This document shows, piece after piece, positions 7,490 through 16,348 of a stretch of 64,000 nucleotides of DNA (positions within the stretch are counted from its first letter, which is position 1; each line of letters starts with the position of its first letter). Under the pieces are notes generated by a model that worked only from the letters and a program-made list of their open reading frames with translations, searched no databases and had not been told where the DNA came from. A program made the translations under genes and the position numbers. Source of the DNA: G963667855 sp963667855 (GTDB lineage: Bacteria; Planctomycetota; Phycisphaerae; UBA1845); assembly GCA_963667855.2 (NCBI GenBank), contig CAXXKI010000020.1, positions 124,001 through 188,000 of the forward strand, written 5' to 3'.

Positions 7490-10084
7490 CTACCTGGTTA
7501 CGAAGAGCTGTTCCATATTTTTTTCGAGCATTGGATGCGACCAGGTTTTGCCGACCCAGTTGCGGATCATTTCGATAAGCCGATGCCGGTCGATGGGCTT
7601 AATGGCGTAATCATCACAACCGGCAGCGATACATTTCTGCCTGTCAGAGGGCATGGCGTGGGCTGTAAGGGCAAGAATGGGCCAGCAATAACCGTTTTCC
7701 CGAAGCAAGCTGGTGGCCTGATAACCGTCCATAACCGGCATCTGCATGTCCATGAGGATCACGTCGTACACGGGTTTCGCCGTTATCGGTTCAGATTTGT
7801 TAAAAGCAGCATCAAAAGCAAGCTTTCCGTTTTCCACAACTGCAACCGTCGCTCCCGCTCTTTTAAGAACATGTGAAATCAAACGCTGGTTATCCTGCCC
7901 GTCCTCAGCCAGTAGAATGCGTAAACCATCCAGGGAGATCTCCTTGGGTTTATCATCAACAACGATTTTCCTGCCCGGACGGCTATCGCAATGATTCACC
8001 ATCTTCACCCCGCAGAGCGATCCGGTCGCGAGAGTCAACCGGAACTGGCTCCCGACATCGGGAGCTGTTTTTACAATAAACACATCACCGCCGAGAACCG
8101 CGGCCAATCGCTTACTAATGGTTAAACCCAATCCTGTACCACCAAACCTGCGTGTGGTGGAGGTATCAGCCTGTGAAAACGGATTAAACAGTTTCTCCAC
8201 CTGCCTCCCGGTGAGTCCGACACCGGTGTCAATCACATCAAAATGGAGCTTGGAATGCTTATCATCCTTTTTTTCAAGGTGTGTTACCAGCCTAACCGAA
8301 CCTTCTTCGGTGAATTTTATCGCGTTTCCAAGAAGGTTGATCAGTATCTGCCGCAGTCTTGTAGGATCGGTTTTGATTACCGAAGGTATTTTCCCCGAAT
8401 GTTCCACTTTAAGTTTGAGATTCTTTTCGGCGGCCCGCACCTTCATAAGCGATACAACTTCATTAACCAGTTCGCACGGATCGCAGTCTATCCGCTCGAT
8501 ACTCATCTGCCCCGCTTCGATTTTCGAGAGGTCAAGAATATCGTTTATCAGGCTCAGGAGATAATCACCATTTCTTTTTATGGTGCTGACGGCCTCTGCC
8601 CGCCCTTCAGCGGTAGTATGCTTCCCATCCTCTTCCATCAGCAGATCGGCAAAACCCATAATAGCAGTCATAGGTGTACGGATTTCGTGGCTCATATTCG
8701 CCAGGAACTCGCTTTTAGCGGCGCTGGCCAATTCGGCCTGAACGGCCATTTCATTAGCCTTGGCGGTCTGTTTTTCCAAAGCGATATTCGTTTCGTGCCT
8801 CGCATCAAGCATTTTATTGGCTACACAGGCAAGGGCTTCAAAATCGGCATCCATCAAGGCGTCGGGGTCCACCCGCTGACCATCCCTGCTTGCTCGGCGA
8901 AGGTGATCCGCAAAAGTGGAAAACTCGTTATAAAATCTGCGGTTGATGCGTCTGAGGAACAGAAAGGCGCCGACAATAGCCACAATCCCAAGTGAGCCGA
9001 TAAGCGCGCACTTTTGAGCAAGATACCGCTTGAGCGTAGTCTTTTTTGCGGCCATTATGCTCTCAATATCATCGAGATACAAACCGGTACCGACAATCCA
9101 ACCCCAATCGGCCAAGCCACAGGCAAACGATATTTTCTTAGCCGGCTTCTTTGACTCTGGTTTTGTCCAGACGTATTCCACAAAACCACCAGTCGTTTTC
9201 CTGGCGGCGGTCGCGAGCTCCTGGACAACGCGCACACCGTTTTCGTCAGCCAGATTCCAGATGTTTTTACCAATCAAATCCGGTTGTGTGCGGTTCACCA
9301 ATTCGACACCGTCGAAGCTTTTTACGAATATGTAACCTTCTCCAGCAGAGTAACTGATGGCGTGGAGCCGTTCCTTGACCAGTTCCTGCGTATAATGTTC
9401 GACATCCTCAATATATTCACCGGTCCCGATAATCCAGCCCAACGGCTTGAAGATGCGTATATAGGAAATCTTGTCGGAATACACCTTGGCTTCGGGAGTT
9501 CTGGGCCATTTATAGCGGGTAAATCCCTGCCCCAGATCCCGTCCTATATTGACTATATCACGTATGGGATAAATACCTTCAGAGTCCCGAATATGGAAAG
9601 TGTCCTTCTGTTCCAAGGTAGGGTGCTGGGAATGGACGCGCATGATACCGGCAGTGTCCACGACGAAATAGTACCCATCGCCGTCGGCCCGGCGCATACA
9701 AAACAGCGCATCATGAACCATGTGTTCCACGACTTCGCGCGGCTTATCATGGTTTTCGTTATAAATATGTTCCACGACATACCAGGCATCATCGACCTTG
9801 GTCTTCAGCTGGCTGCGTAATCGCCTCCACATCACCTCTCGTTCGAAGTTGATGAAATCCATGGCCTGTTCGACCTGATACCTGATTTCTTCCTTTCGTT
9901 TTTCAACAAGCCCTTTACGTAAAACCGCCTGAGCACGGCGATAATCGTTATATTCAAACAGGGCCTGGAAAAACAGCACTACTACAAGGAGAATAACAAA
10001 CGCCATAACCGCGCGGCGTTGAGTCAGAGCCAGGAGATGGGGCTTACCCTTTTTCTGATTAGGTTTTATACACCGATCAGTCAT
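7490..10084 (-). CDS. Hybrid sensor histidine kinase with two Cache-type sensor domains
   Basis: 864 residues. A transmembrane segment at about 26-43 is followed by a periplasmic sensor of two similar Cache/SMP_2 units. Each contains a 'GYYF/YIFV...G...V' motif and a 'GWIIGTGEYI'/'GWIVGTGLYL' ending (about 138-225 and 250-336). A second membrane segment lies at about 361-378. The HisKA box has His466 in NMSHEIRTP, the HATPase has NAIKF and GGTGLGLTISKR, and a C-terminal receiver has phospho-acceptor Asp779 in LMDMQMPVMDG. Family members sense small carboxylates or amino acids and relay phosphate His to Asp. No HPt domain or DNA-binding regulator is adjacent, so its output partner is elsewhere. 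The ribosome site before the ATG is weak. Confidence 0.93.
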   Translation of the reverse strand: MTDRCIKPNQKKGKPHLLALTQRRAVMAFVILLVVVLFFQALFEYNDYRRAQAVLRKGLVEKRKEEIRYQVEQAMDFINFEREVMWRRLRSQLKTKVDDAWYVVEHIYNENHDKPREVVEHMVHDALFCMRRADGDGYYFVVDTAGIMRVHSQHPTLEQKDTFHIRDSEGIYPIRDIVNIGRDLGQGFTRYKWPRTPEAKVYSDKISYIRIFKPLGWIIGTGEYIEDVEHYTQELVKERLHAISYSAGEGYIFVKSFDGVELVNRTQPDLIGKNIWNLADENGVRVVQELATAARKTTGGFVEYVWTKPESKKPAKKISFACGLADWGWIVGTGLYLDDIESIMAAKKTTLKRYLAQKCALIGSLGIVAIVGAFLFLRRINRRFYNEFSTFADHLRRASRDGQRVDPDALMDADFEALACVANKMLDARHETNIALEKQTAKANEMAVQAELASAAKSEFLANMSHEIRTPMTAIMGFADLLMEEDGKHTTAEGRAEAVSTIKRNGDYLLSLINDILDLSKIEAGQMSIERIDCDPCELVNEVVSLMKVRAAEKNLKLKVEHSGKIPSVIKTDPTRLRQILINLLGNAIKFTEEGSVRLVTHLEKKDDKHSKLHFDVIDTGVGLTGRQVEKLFNPFSQADTSTTRRFGGTGLGLTISKRLAAVLGGDVFIVKTAPDVGSQFRLTLATGSLCGVKMVNHCDSRPGRKIVVDDKPKEISLDGLRILLAEDGQDNQRLISHVLKRAGATVAVVENGKLAFDAAFNKSEPITAKPVYDVILMDMQMPVMDGYQATSLLRENGYCWPILALTAHAMPSDRQKCIAAGCDDYAIKPIDRHRLIEMIRNWVGKTWSHPMLEKNMEQLFVTR

Positions 10085-10186
10085 TATCAGAAAACTTTTT
10101 CTTTGCTATCACACACCAACTACGTACAGCAGTGTTCACGGAGCCTTGAATCGACTACCGCCACCCAACCCATCAATGGACGTACG

Positions 10187-10198
10187 GGGTGTACACCC
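10187..10198. promoter_or_regulatory. Perfect 12-bp palindrome upstream of the histidine kinase
   Basis: GGGTGTACACCC reads the same on both strands and lies about 100 bases before the kinase start codon, within the 284-base space between fxsA and the kinase gene. It has the symmetry of a dimeric repressor or activator site. No matching regulator gene is adjacent. Confidence 0.3.
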
Positions 10199-10368
10199 TA
10201 TTCATCGACCAAAGCCAGTAATACCTTATTCTGCGAGGAACAAGCTTTACCATTTTATACAGCCGCAATAAACGATACTTTTGATGGCCATAATCGGCGC
10301 AAAGCAATTGAGAACGAGGATATTATAGGAATTGGCTTTTAAGATAGTCCGGTAAGGTACGAACGCCA

Positions 10369-10824
10369 TCATTCGGAGGGGTTATCGCTCAGATCTTCAT
10401 ACTCAACGTCTATAAACTGTTCCTGTGACCGGTCTTCGTACATGGCAGAAGGTCCGGTAACCACGATCCGATTCTTGAAATAATCGGATAGCCGTTTTCT
10501 CATGAAAACACGTATCGGAGGAATCAATAGCGAAAACCCAAGAGCATCGGTAAGCACACCAGGGGTAACCAGCATGGCTCCGGCGGCGAAGATCATCATC
10601 CCCTCCACCAGTTCGGTCGTGGGCATGACTCCCTTACTCATACTCTCTTGAATCTTAAGCAGAGTTCGCAGACCTTCTCGGCGAGCAAGTGCGGCCCCGA
10701 CAACGCCGGTAAATATTATCAGCGCGATAGTCGGACCAACTTCGATCACCTCGCTGATTCGTATCAACACGAATATTTCAGCGATGGGAACGAGTGTGAA
10801 CAGTAACAGCAAATGAAGCAACAT
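10369..10824 (-). CDS. fxsA: FxsA family cytoplasmic-membrane protein
   Basis: 151 residues with a hydrophobic N-terminal segment (MLLHLLLLFTLVPIAEIFVLI), the family signature P-AEI-VLI, then GPTIALIIFTGVVGAALARREGL and a second hydrophobic part around AAGAMLVTPGVLTDALGFSLLIPP. This matches FxsA, the inner-membrane protein whose overproduction in E. coli relieves F exclusion of phage T7. Its normal role is not settled. The C-terminal tail is acidic. It lies upstream of the histidine kinase on the same strand. Confidence 0.9.
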   Translation of the reverse strand: MLLHLLLLFTLVPIAEIFVLIRISEVIEVGPTIALIIFTGVVGAALARREGLRTLLKIQESMSKGVMPTTELVEGMMIFAAGAMLVTPGVLTDALGFSLLIPPIRVFMRKRLSDYFKNRIVVTGPSAMYEDRSQEQFIDVEYEDLSDNPSE

Positions 10825-11256
10825 AATATAAAGCCTGACTCAACAATTCGATTTAGCCAAAGATCGATCTTAACATGCAAAAGTAGATCTGCCTAGCGTG
10901 CCAGAGCATTCATTACATAACCTGACAACTAGCTTCAAAGCTACAAAAAAACATACTATTGGACCATACAACGCAAGATTTCACCACGTTTCGGCACGTA
11001 ATTTTTATTGTCACCGACGGCTACCTCGGACGACACTCACCTATATGATTAAACAATCCACCGAAGTCAACAAATCGCGGCTGGTTGGTGCATTGATCCA
11101 GAACAATGCATAGTATTTCATCGGATCCACTCCTCTCAACTTACGAATTGGTAAACCAGTAAGACGCGTGCTTACCTGGATATACCGGTAGCGAAAAAAC
11201 AAAACGGCGAGAAATGGGAAAACAAAAGTCCACAACACCGGAGCAGAGCAAGTTAA
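10825..11256. other. Intergenic stretch with one weak short ORF
   Basis: A 26-codon minus-strand ORF (11041-11121, starting MKYYALFWINAPTSR) has a good AGAGGAG ribosome site eight bases upstream of its ATG. It is neither hydrophobic nor similar to the micro-ORFs at 6.8-7.0 kb, and there is no other support. Nothing else is recognised in these 432 bases, which separate the glycosidase gene from fxsA and should hold the fxsA promoter. Confidence 0.3.
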
Positions 11257-12471
11257 TTACCGAAGCTCTTCAGATCCATTATTCCTCGTCGATTTCGTAT
11301 CATTTCGGATTTTATCGAAAAAAGGTGTCGTATGTGTTTCTACGCATTTGGCAGCATACAGGTACATCGCCGCGGACCATGTCTGCCAGTCTTCTCCGCA
11401 GGGTTGCCCGGAAAAGGAATCAAACCATTCGTTAAAGCCGTGGGTCACCTGGTGATTACGTGCCTTGACAACGAGCATAGTGAGAGCTTCGAGGTTTTTC
11501 CTGGCCAGCCGCATTCTATCCGCGGCGACAAGAGCGGCCACATGGAACCCGCACACAAACGGCCAAACTCCGCCGTTGTGATACTGCCCAGGCCTGTTAA
11601 AATCCTGATATCGCGGGCGCCAGTCCGGATCGCCCGGTAGCGTATAGGGGAAAAAGCATGGTGACAGAGGCAGTGCAAGCTTGCCATCGTTTCTGAGGGA
11701 CTGGCATTCGCCGTCTATCCAGTCGGCGATATTGGACGCTCTCGTGTGAGACGCCAGCCCAGAAAGTACCGCCAGGCTATTTCCCAACAAGTCAAACCGC
11801 TCGCTGTTATATACCTTGTATGACCACATGGCATAATACGGTTTGTGCTTAATAGCCAATCCTTCGTGAACATGGCGCTGCCGGCCGTTTTTCCTGACGT
11901 CAAACCGGTGCATTGTCTTTTTGAGTACATTGGCGTCTTCATTCATTCCGAGCAGGCGCATATACGCGTATACAAGAGAATTTACATACAGCCCATATCC
12001 AAGAACCCACTGCTCATCGCGCCAGTCGCTGGTAGGTTGCTGAGTTACCATAATACAATCGTCCGGACTCTGATAGTGCATCCAGTTAACGGCTTCGTCG
12101 ACAGCCTCCTTGAGAAAATCCGGTTCATTCCAGGCGATGCGGCAAATCGCCGCAGCCAGGAGGAAAAGAGGCGTCGTGTCGCTTGCACCGAGATCATGCG
12201 GATCATGAACCAGGGAGGGGATATGTCCATGCGCCGTACGGTTTGCCGCGAGCGTCTGCATGACTTTGCGAAGAGATGCGGACAAATCTTTATCGTCAGA
12301 TACAAGTATACCCAATGCGGCGATCATCAAATCTCTGGTGTAAGGTTCCGGATATCCCCATGCGGCGGTCCTCGGCAACCCCAGAAACGGGCCTCGGGAG
12401 TTATTTCGCAACACCTCCAATGCCGCCGCTTTGGCCTGCTCCACATCCTTACCAAGCGTCTCTGTTTTCAT
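11257..12471 (-). CDS. Six-hairpin glycosidase (GH100 invertase / debranching-enzyme-like)
   Basis: 404 residues with the features of an (alpha/alpha)6-barrel glycosidase: PYTRDLMIAALG near the start, GASDTTPLFLLAA (about 95-107), TSDWRDEQWVLGYGLYVN (about 147-164), and QYHNGGVWPF (about 298-307). These resemble GH100 neutral invertases and the amylo-1,6-glucosidase type GH133; the Asp in DWRDEQW and acidic residues near the C-terminal part are candidate catalytic groups. No signal peptide, so it acts in the cytoplasm. It is the last gene of a minus-strand run GH130, PIG-L, GT4, glycosidase, seven bases after the glycosyltransferase stop. The exact substrate is unknown. Confidence 0.72.
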   Translation of the reverse strand: MKTETLGKDVEQAKAAALEVLRNNSRGPFLGLPRTAAWGYPEPYTRDLMIAALGILVSDDKDLSASLRKVMQTLAANRTAHGHIPSLVHDPHDLGASDTTPLFLLAAAICRIAWNEPDFLKEAVDEAVNWMHYQSPDDCIMVTQQPTSDWRDEQWVLGYGLYVNSLVYAYMRLLGMNEDANVLKKTMHRFDVRKNGRQRHVHEGLAIKHKPYYAMWSYKVYNSERFDLLGNSLAVLSGLASHTRASNIADWIDGECQSLRNDGKLALPLSPCFFPYTLPGDPDWRPRYQDFNRPGQYHNGGVWPFVCGFHVAALVAADRMRLARKNLEALTMLVVKARNHQVTHGFNEWFDSFSGQPCGEDWQTWSAAMYLYAAKCVETHTTPFFDKIRNDTKSTRNNGSEELR

Positions 12472-12478
12472 ATCCGTT

Positions 12479-13621
12479 TCAACTTATATTCAAGTGAGTT
12501 TTAACAATCTCCAGAAACTTTTTAGCGACGACCCGGTAATCGAACAGTTCCACCACCCTTTCGCGTCCGCTTTCTCCCATTCTGTGGCGAAGGTTTTCGT
12601 CTTCCATAAGATCCATCATGTAATTAGCCACATCGTGAATACTCGCCCGGTAGTCGGCCGTCCTGAAGCCGTCGAAAACCACACGATGCGGTTCGTTATA
12701 CCCGGACTCCTCACCGAGAACGGTTTCGCATATGCGGATTTCCTGAGCAACGCCGGCAAGAAACGCGGTTTCCCCGTGTATCATCGTATCGAGCATGCCC
12801 ATAGCTCGAATACCAATTACAGGTTTACCGCAAGCATTGGCCTCCACCTGAATCATACCAAATCCTTCCAGGCGAGAAGGAGCGGCGTAGATATCGCAGG
12901 CGGCCAACAGGTAGGACATGAATTTTCTGGATATCGTGTTGGTTGTATAAACAACCTTCTGGTTAATTCCCAGTTGGCTGGCAAGCTGCAGATCGATGAG
13001 GTTCTGTTGAACAGTGCGAGGCTGAGGCCAGACCTTGCAGATATATTTCCATGGCGGAGCTTTGGAATCATTAATGGATAAAGCCTGCATAACTTCCTGA
13101 GAACCCTTGGACGTTGCGTCTCCTCCGACGGTCAGGATCATTATCTGGTCCGGTTCCACACCAAGAGCCTGACGTACGGCCAGCACCTTGGGATCGCTGC
13201 GGTCACGAGGTATGAACTGTTCGGTATCGCACCCCACCGGCAGAACAACTATGTTATCCCCGCAGATCCCGTCCCGGACATACATCTCCTTCACCCAGTT
13301 TGAGGTAACCAGTATCAGAGGCAAGGCGTTGAGCACCTCATGGTAATTACCAATGTAACCATCGGCGACCAGCCAGGGAACGGCCTTTACTCCATAACAC
13401 TCCGGATGCATAACCAGATGCGGAGTGTGTCCCCAGTACCCCACGCCCACAACCAGATCGGGTTCAAACCAGCGGTAATACCACTCCTTTTCCTGAGCGG
13501 ACTCGAAATTGACGGCAGCCGCATCCACTCCCAGTTCCGTCAAACCTCTGTACAGCAGGTCTCCCTGCGTGGCCAATCCGCCCGGGGACGGAGGGTAATC
13601 ATAGAGTACCAATACCTTCAT
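12479..13621 (-). CDS. Glycosyltransferase family 4 (GT-B)
   Basis: 380 residues. The N-terminal domain begins MKVLVLYDYPPSPGGLATQG, the Gly-rich entrance of GT4 enzymes. The C-terminal domain has the nucleotide-sugar motif YAAPSRLEGFGMIQVEANACGKPVIG (E-x7-E). It would transfer a sugar from an NDP-sugar to an acceptor at the cytoplasmic face. The start at 13621 is chosen because ATG overlaps the PIG-L stop (ATGA) and a GGAG lies seven bases upstream; a longer frame to 13648 lies inside PIG-L. Translational coupling with PIG-L is therefore likely. Confidence 0.9.
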   Translation of the reverse strand: MKVLVLYDYPPSPGGLATQGDLLYRGLTELGVDAAAVNFESAQEKEWYYRWFEPDLVVGVGYWGHTPHLVMHPECYGVKAVPWLVADGYIGNYHEVLNALPLILVTSNWVKEMYVRDGICGDNIVVLPVGCDTEQFIPRDRSDPKVLAVRQALGVEPDQIMILTVGGDATSKGSQEVMQALSINDSKAPPWKYICKVWPQPRTVQQNLIDLQLASQLGINQKVVYTTNTISRKFMSYLLAACDIYAAPSRLEGFGMIQVEANACGKPVIGIRAMGMLDTMIHGETAFLAGVAQEIRICETVLGEESGYNEPHRVVFDGFRTADYRASIHDVANYMMDLMEDENLRHRMGESGRERVVELFDYRVVAKKFLEIVKTHLNIS

Positions 13622-14289
13622 ACGTGATCTCCGCAAGCTTGAATCCATTCATACGCTTCCCGCGGACTACGGTAATACCAGAACGCTTCACTACGTGGCG
13701 TTGTCCGCGCTTCCCAGCTGTCTCGGGAAAATCCATAATAACCCGTAAGCAGCTGATACTTTAATTTCCAAACCTGATCAGTAAGTTTTTCCTGCAAAGG
13801 CGCTTTTTTTGCAGCTTGCGGCAGGTGCAAACCGCCACTGTCACCATACGCAAAACCAACCATAGAGGCCGCGTCAATCTTTTTCTCTTCCCATAGCCGC
13901 AAAACCGCCTTACATGTCTCCTCGTGCCTCAAATGCCGGGTATATTCTCCGCAAGGTCCGTGAGTCATCACCAGATCAAACTTCTCCCATGGAAGGAGTT
14001 CCATCATCTGCCTATCCAGCATCTCTTCATCGAGAGGAACCTGATCCGGGCCATCGTCCAGATTTCCCATCGCCCCGGTACTATTAAGTTGCTCGAGAAC
14101 ACGGTAGAATTTGCCAGCCCTGTCAGTGTCGTCGCCGCGACACAGGGTAATGATATGCCAGTCCCAGTCGGATCTCCGTATGATGGTACCACCAGCCCAG
14201 AGCGTCTCGTCGTCCGGGTGGGCTACGACAACCAGAACCCTTTTCTTTTTCGCCGGTTGGAGAATACTGCCGGGCTCGTCATCCGCCAT
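13618..14289 (-). CDS. PIG-L family N-acetyl-sugar deacetylase
   Basis: 223 residues of the LmbE/PIG-L zinc hydrolase family. The signature VVVAHPDDETLWAGG (about 20-34) supplies the zinc-binding His/Asp pair and catalytic Asp, and HGPCGEYTRHLRHEE (about 110-124) supplies the third zinc ligand region. Family members remove acetyl from GlcNAc-type sugars (GPI, mycothiol, bacillithiol precursors). Here it sits between GH130 and a GT4 gene, so a glycan or sugar-conjugate substrate is likely, and a low-molecular-weight thiol path is a less likely alternative. GAGGG seven bases before the ATG supports the start. Confidence 0.88.
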   Translation of the reverse strand: MADDEPGSILQPAKKKRVLVVVAHPDDETLWAGGTIIRRSDWDWHIITLCRGDDTDRAGKFYRVLEQLNSTGAMGNLDDGPDQVPLDEEMLDRQMMELLPWEKFDLVMTHGPCGEYTRHLRHEETCKAVLRLWEEKKIDAASMVGFAYGDSGGLHLPQAAKKAPLQEKLTDQVWKLKYQLLTGYYGFSRDSWEARTTPRSEAFWYYRSPREAYEWIQACGDHV

Positions 14290-14334
14290 GGTAAAACCCT
14301 CAACAACACTTGCGAGACGATTACTGCCGGAGAA

Positions 14335-15318
14335 CTAATGTACGGCCATACAGTCCCCGGTTTTCGAGTTTTCCTTCAGCCAGGACAGCAGTTCACTTAT
14401 TTTACCCGTTGCCAGGGCAATGCTGGTGTCGGCGGCCCCGTAGTAGAGGTTTATACTGTCGCCATCGGATTCAATAGTGTAACCGCATGGAAAAACCACA
14501 TCACCGACATCTCCGGTTCTTTCGTAATCCCGTTCCGGCCCCATGATCCACTTGGTTCCCCGCATAATGCATTTTCGCGGATCGTCCAGATCCAATAAGG
14601 CCAGCCCCAAGCGATACAGGCATCCTGCCGGAGTCTGCCGAACACCGTGGTAGAAAATCAGCCAACCTTCCGAGGTTTCGACAGGAGGAGTGGCCAACCC
14701 GATTTTCCGCGCGTCCCACCAGGGCCCTCTTTTAGCGTGCAATACTACACTGTGTTTTCCCCAGTAGACGAGATCGGGCGAAAATGAAATCCATATATGA
14801 GCATCACCGGTATGCAATACCGAGCGGTGAATCATCGCCCATTTGCCGTCGATTCTCCGCGGGAGCATGGCCGCATCCTTATCCTCGGGAGACATCACAT
14901 TCCCGACTCTTTCGAAAGTTTCGAAGTCTCTGGTCAGAGCGAGCGAAACACCGGGCCCGGCCGGCGAATAACAGGTATAAGTAATCGCGTATTGTTCCAG
15001 TTCATCGATCCATACAATCCGCGGATCCTCGATCCCCCACTCCTCTTCCGGGTGTTTTACAGGGTCCGCCAGAAAAGTAGGTTGAGGATCAATACGCCAG
15101 TTACTTATACCGTCATCAGAACGGGCAGCCGTCAAATGAGAGCATCCGGCACAATCCTCCACTCGACAAAGAAGCAATGTTTCGCCGGTATCCAGTCGCA
15201 CCGCGCCAGGATTAAAAACCGTATTGACGAAGTATGGCCAATCGTACGCGGTTAAAATCGGATTTTGCGAATACCGCTGCAACAAACGACGTCTGGGATC
15301 AATATCCTGTCTCGACAT
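14335..15318 (-). CDS. GH130 family glycoside phosphorylase / hydrolase
   Basis: 327 residues with the five-bladed propeller motifs of GH130: TVFNPGAVRLDTGETLLLCRV near the start, the acidic EWGIEDPRIVWI around 95-106 (general acid region), FETFERVG, DAAMLPRRIDGKWAMIHR and PVETSEGWLIFYHGV. GH130 enzymes cleave beta-mannosides by phosphorolysis, and a subgroup hydrolyses; the His/basic phosphate-binding residues cannot be judged with certainty by eye. No signal peptide, so intracellular. ATG 15318 has a GGAG seven bases upstream and is preferred over a longer frame to 15417. First gene of the four-gene carbohydrate cluster. Confidence 0.88.
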   Translation of the reverse strand: MSRQDIDPRRRLLQRYSQNPILTAYDWPYFVNTVFNPGAVRLDTGETLLLCRVEDCAGCSHLTAARSDDGISNWRIDPQPTFLADPVKHPEEEWGIEDPRIVWIDELEQYAITYTCYSPAGPGVSLALTRDFETFERVGNVMSPEDKDAAMLPRRIDGKWAMIHRSVLHTGDAHIWISFSPDLVYWGKHSVVLHAKRGPWWDARKIGLATPPVETSEGWLIFYHGVRQTPAGCLYRLGLALLDLDDPRKCIMRGTKWIMGPERDYERTGDVGDVVFPCGYTIESDGDSINLYYGAADTSIALATGKISELLSWLKENSKTGDCMAVH

Positions 15319-15514
15319 ACAGGTTCTCCGTACAAGAGCAGATCGAGACTTCCAAGATTTAGAACGATAATAGCCGCCCGACGAAAAGATATTACCCTCT
15401 TGACATTGGCAATACAATAAGATTCCCAGCGAGTTCAGTCTTATTTATTACTATCATTCTAGGGTAATCGAATGGTCTGAAACCAGACTTGCAACAATCT
15501 ACAAAAAGGGGGGG

Positions 15515-16174
15515 TTACGGCTTGCGAGCTGCACAGCAAAGAGTCTGGCCTTGCCAGCGAAGAGTCGGGACAGACGCTAGCGAGGTCGCATAGCCGGTAA
15601 CCAGGTTCCGCAACCTCCACCCACCGGGAATTCCATGATAATCCCGCATCCAGTGTATGCCGAGTGTCCTGATATCGAGTACGGTAAATCCACAATCCCT
15701 CACAAACCTGGCCATCTCCAGATGATCGAAAATGTGCACGTGAGTGGGATCATCGTAAACGGAAGGATTGCGAAACAGGCGATTAGGAGTAAGCACAAGC
15801 AGCACACCACCGGGTTTTAATACCCTGTACCAATCGTCAAGAGCTCTTTTGTAATCAGGCAAATGCTCTATCAGATGCTGGGCGGTTATGGCATCGAAAG
15901 AATCGTCGGCAAACGGCAGGTATTCTGCCGAAGCGCACAATATAGGAGAGTGGGGGCATCTGGCAGCAGTATAAGCTAGTCCTTCCCACGAATAATCCAA
16001 TCCCACAACTCGCTGTTGCCCGATGATATCGAACAACGCCCCGTTTCCACAACCCAGGTCGAGTACGGGACCGGTACCAGCAGGCAAGTATCGGCGGAGC
16101 CAGTCGATTTCCATCTCGAACTCGCAGCCACTGCCGCGTTTCTGAAAATGCTGTTCTATGATCGTCGTATTCAT
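15515..16174 (-). CDS. Class I SAM-dependent methyltransferase
   Basis: 219 residues with motif I VLDLGCGNGALFDIIG, the acidic loop VVGLDYS, motif around FADDSFDAITAQHLIEHL and WYRVLKPGGVLLVLTPN, as in the Methyltransf_11 family. The methyl acceptor is unknown. It is upstream of the GH130 gene on the same strand but separated by 196 bases, so co-transcription is uncertain. On the coding strand the stop codon is followed directly by a C7T5 run (15503-15514). Confidence 0.85.
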   Translation of the reverse strand: MNTTIIEQHFQKRGSGCEFEMEIDWLRRYLPAGTGPVLDLGCGNGALFDIIGQQRVVGLDYSWEGLAYTAARCPHSPILCASAEYLPFADDSFDAITAQHLIEHLPDYKRALDDWYRVLKPGGVLLVLTPNRLFRNPSVYDDPTHVHIFDHLEMARFVRDCGFTVLDIRTLGIHWMRDYHGIPGGWRLRNLVTGYATSLASVPTLRWQGQTLCCAARKP

Positions 16175-16348
16175 TGCCTGGCCGACCCAATGCCATAAGG
16201 TTCCCGGAGGACACAGGCCGCTCTAAACCATGCGGACTGCAATACCTCCCGCGATAACCATGTATCGGCGCAAGCAACATTTTTTTAATTAATAAACAAG
16301 GATTCACTAAGGCTGCAGCTCAACTGTCAACTCTCAGTTTTCGACGCC

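Noticed and set aside
8243..8995. 250-codon plus-strand frame
   Set aside because: Entirely antisense to the HisKA/HATPase part of the hybrid kinase; composition is that of a mirror frame and there is no ribosome site.
11845..12504. 219-codon plus-strand frame opposite the glycosidase gene
   Set aside because: The opposite strand carries the recognisable glycosidase motifs; this frame has no family resemblance.
13924..14598. 224-codon plus-strand frame opposite PIG-L and GH130
   Set aside because: Runs across the boundary of two genes with clear motifs on the minus strand; a mirror frame.
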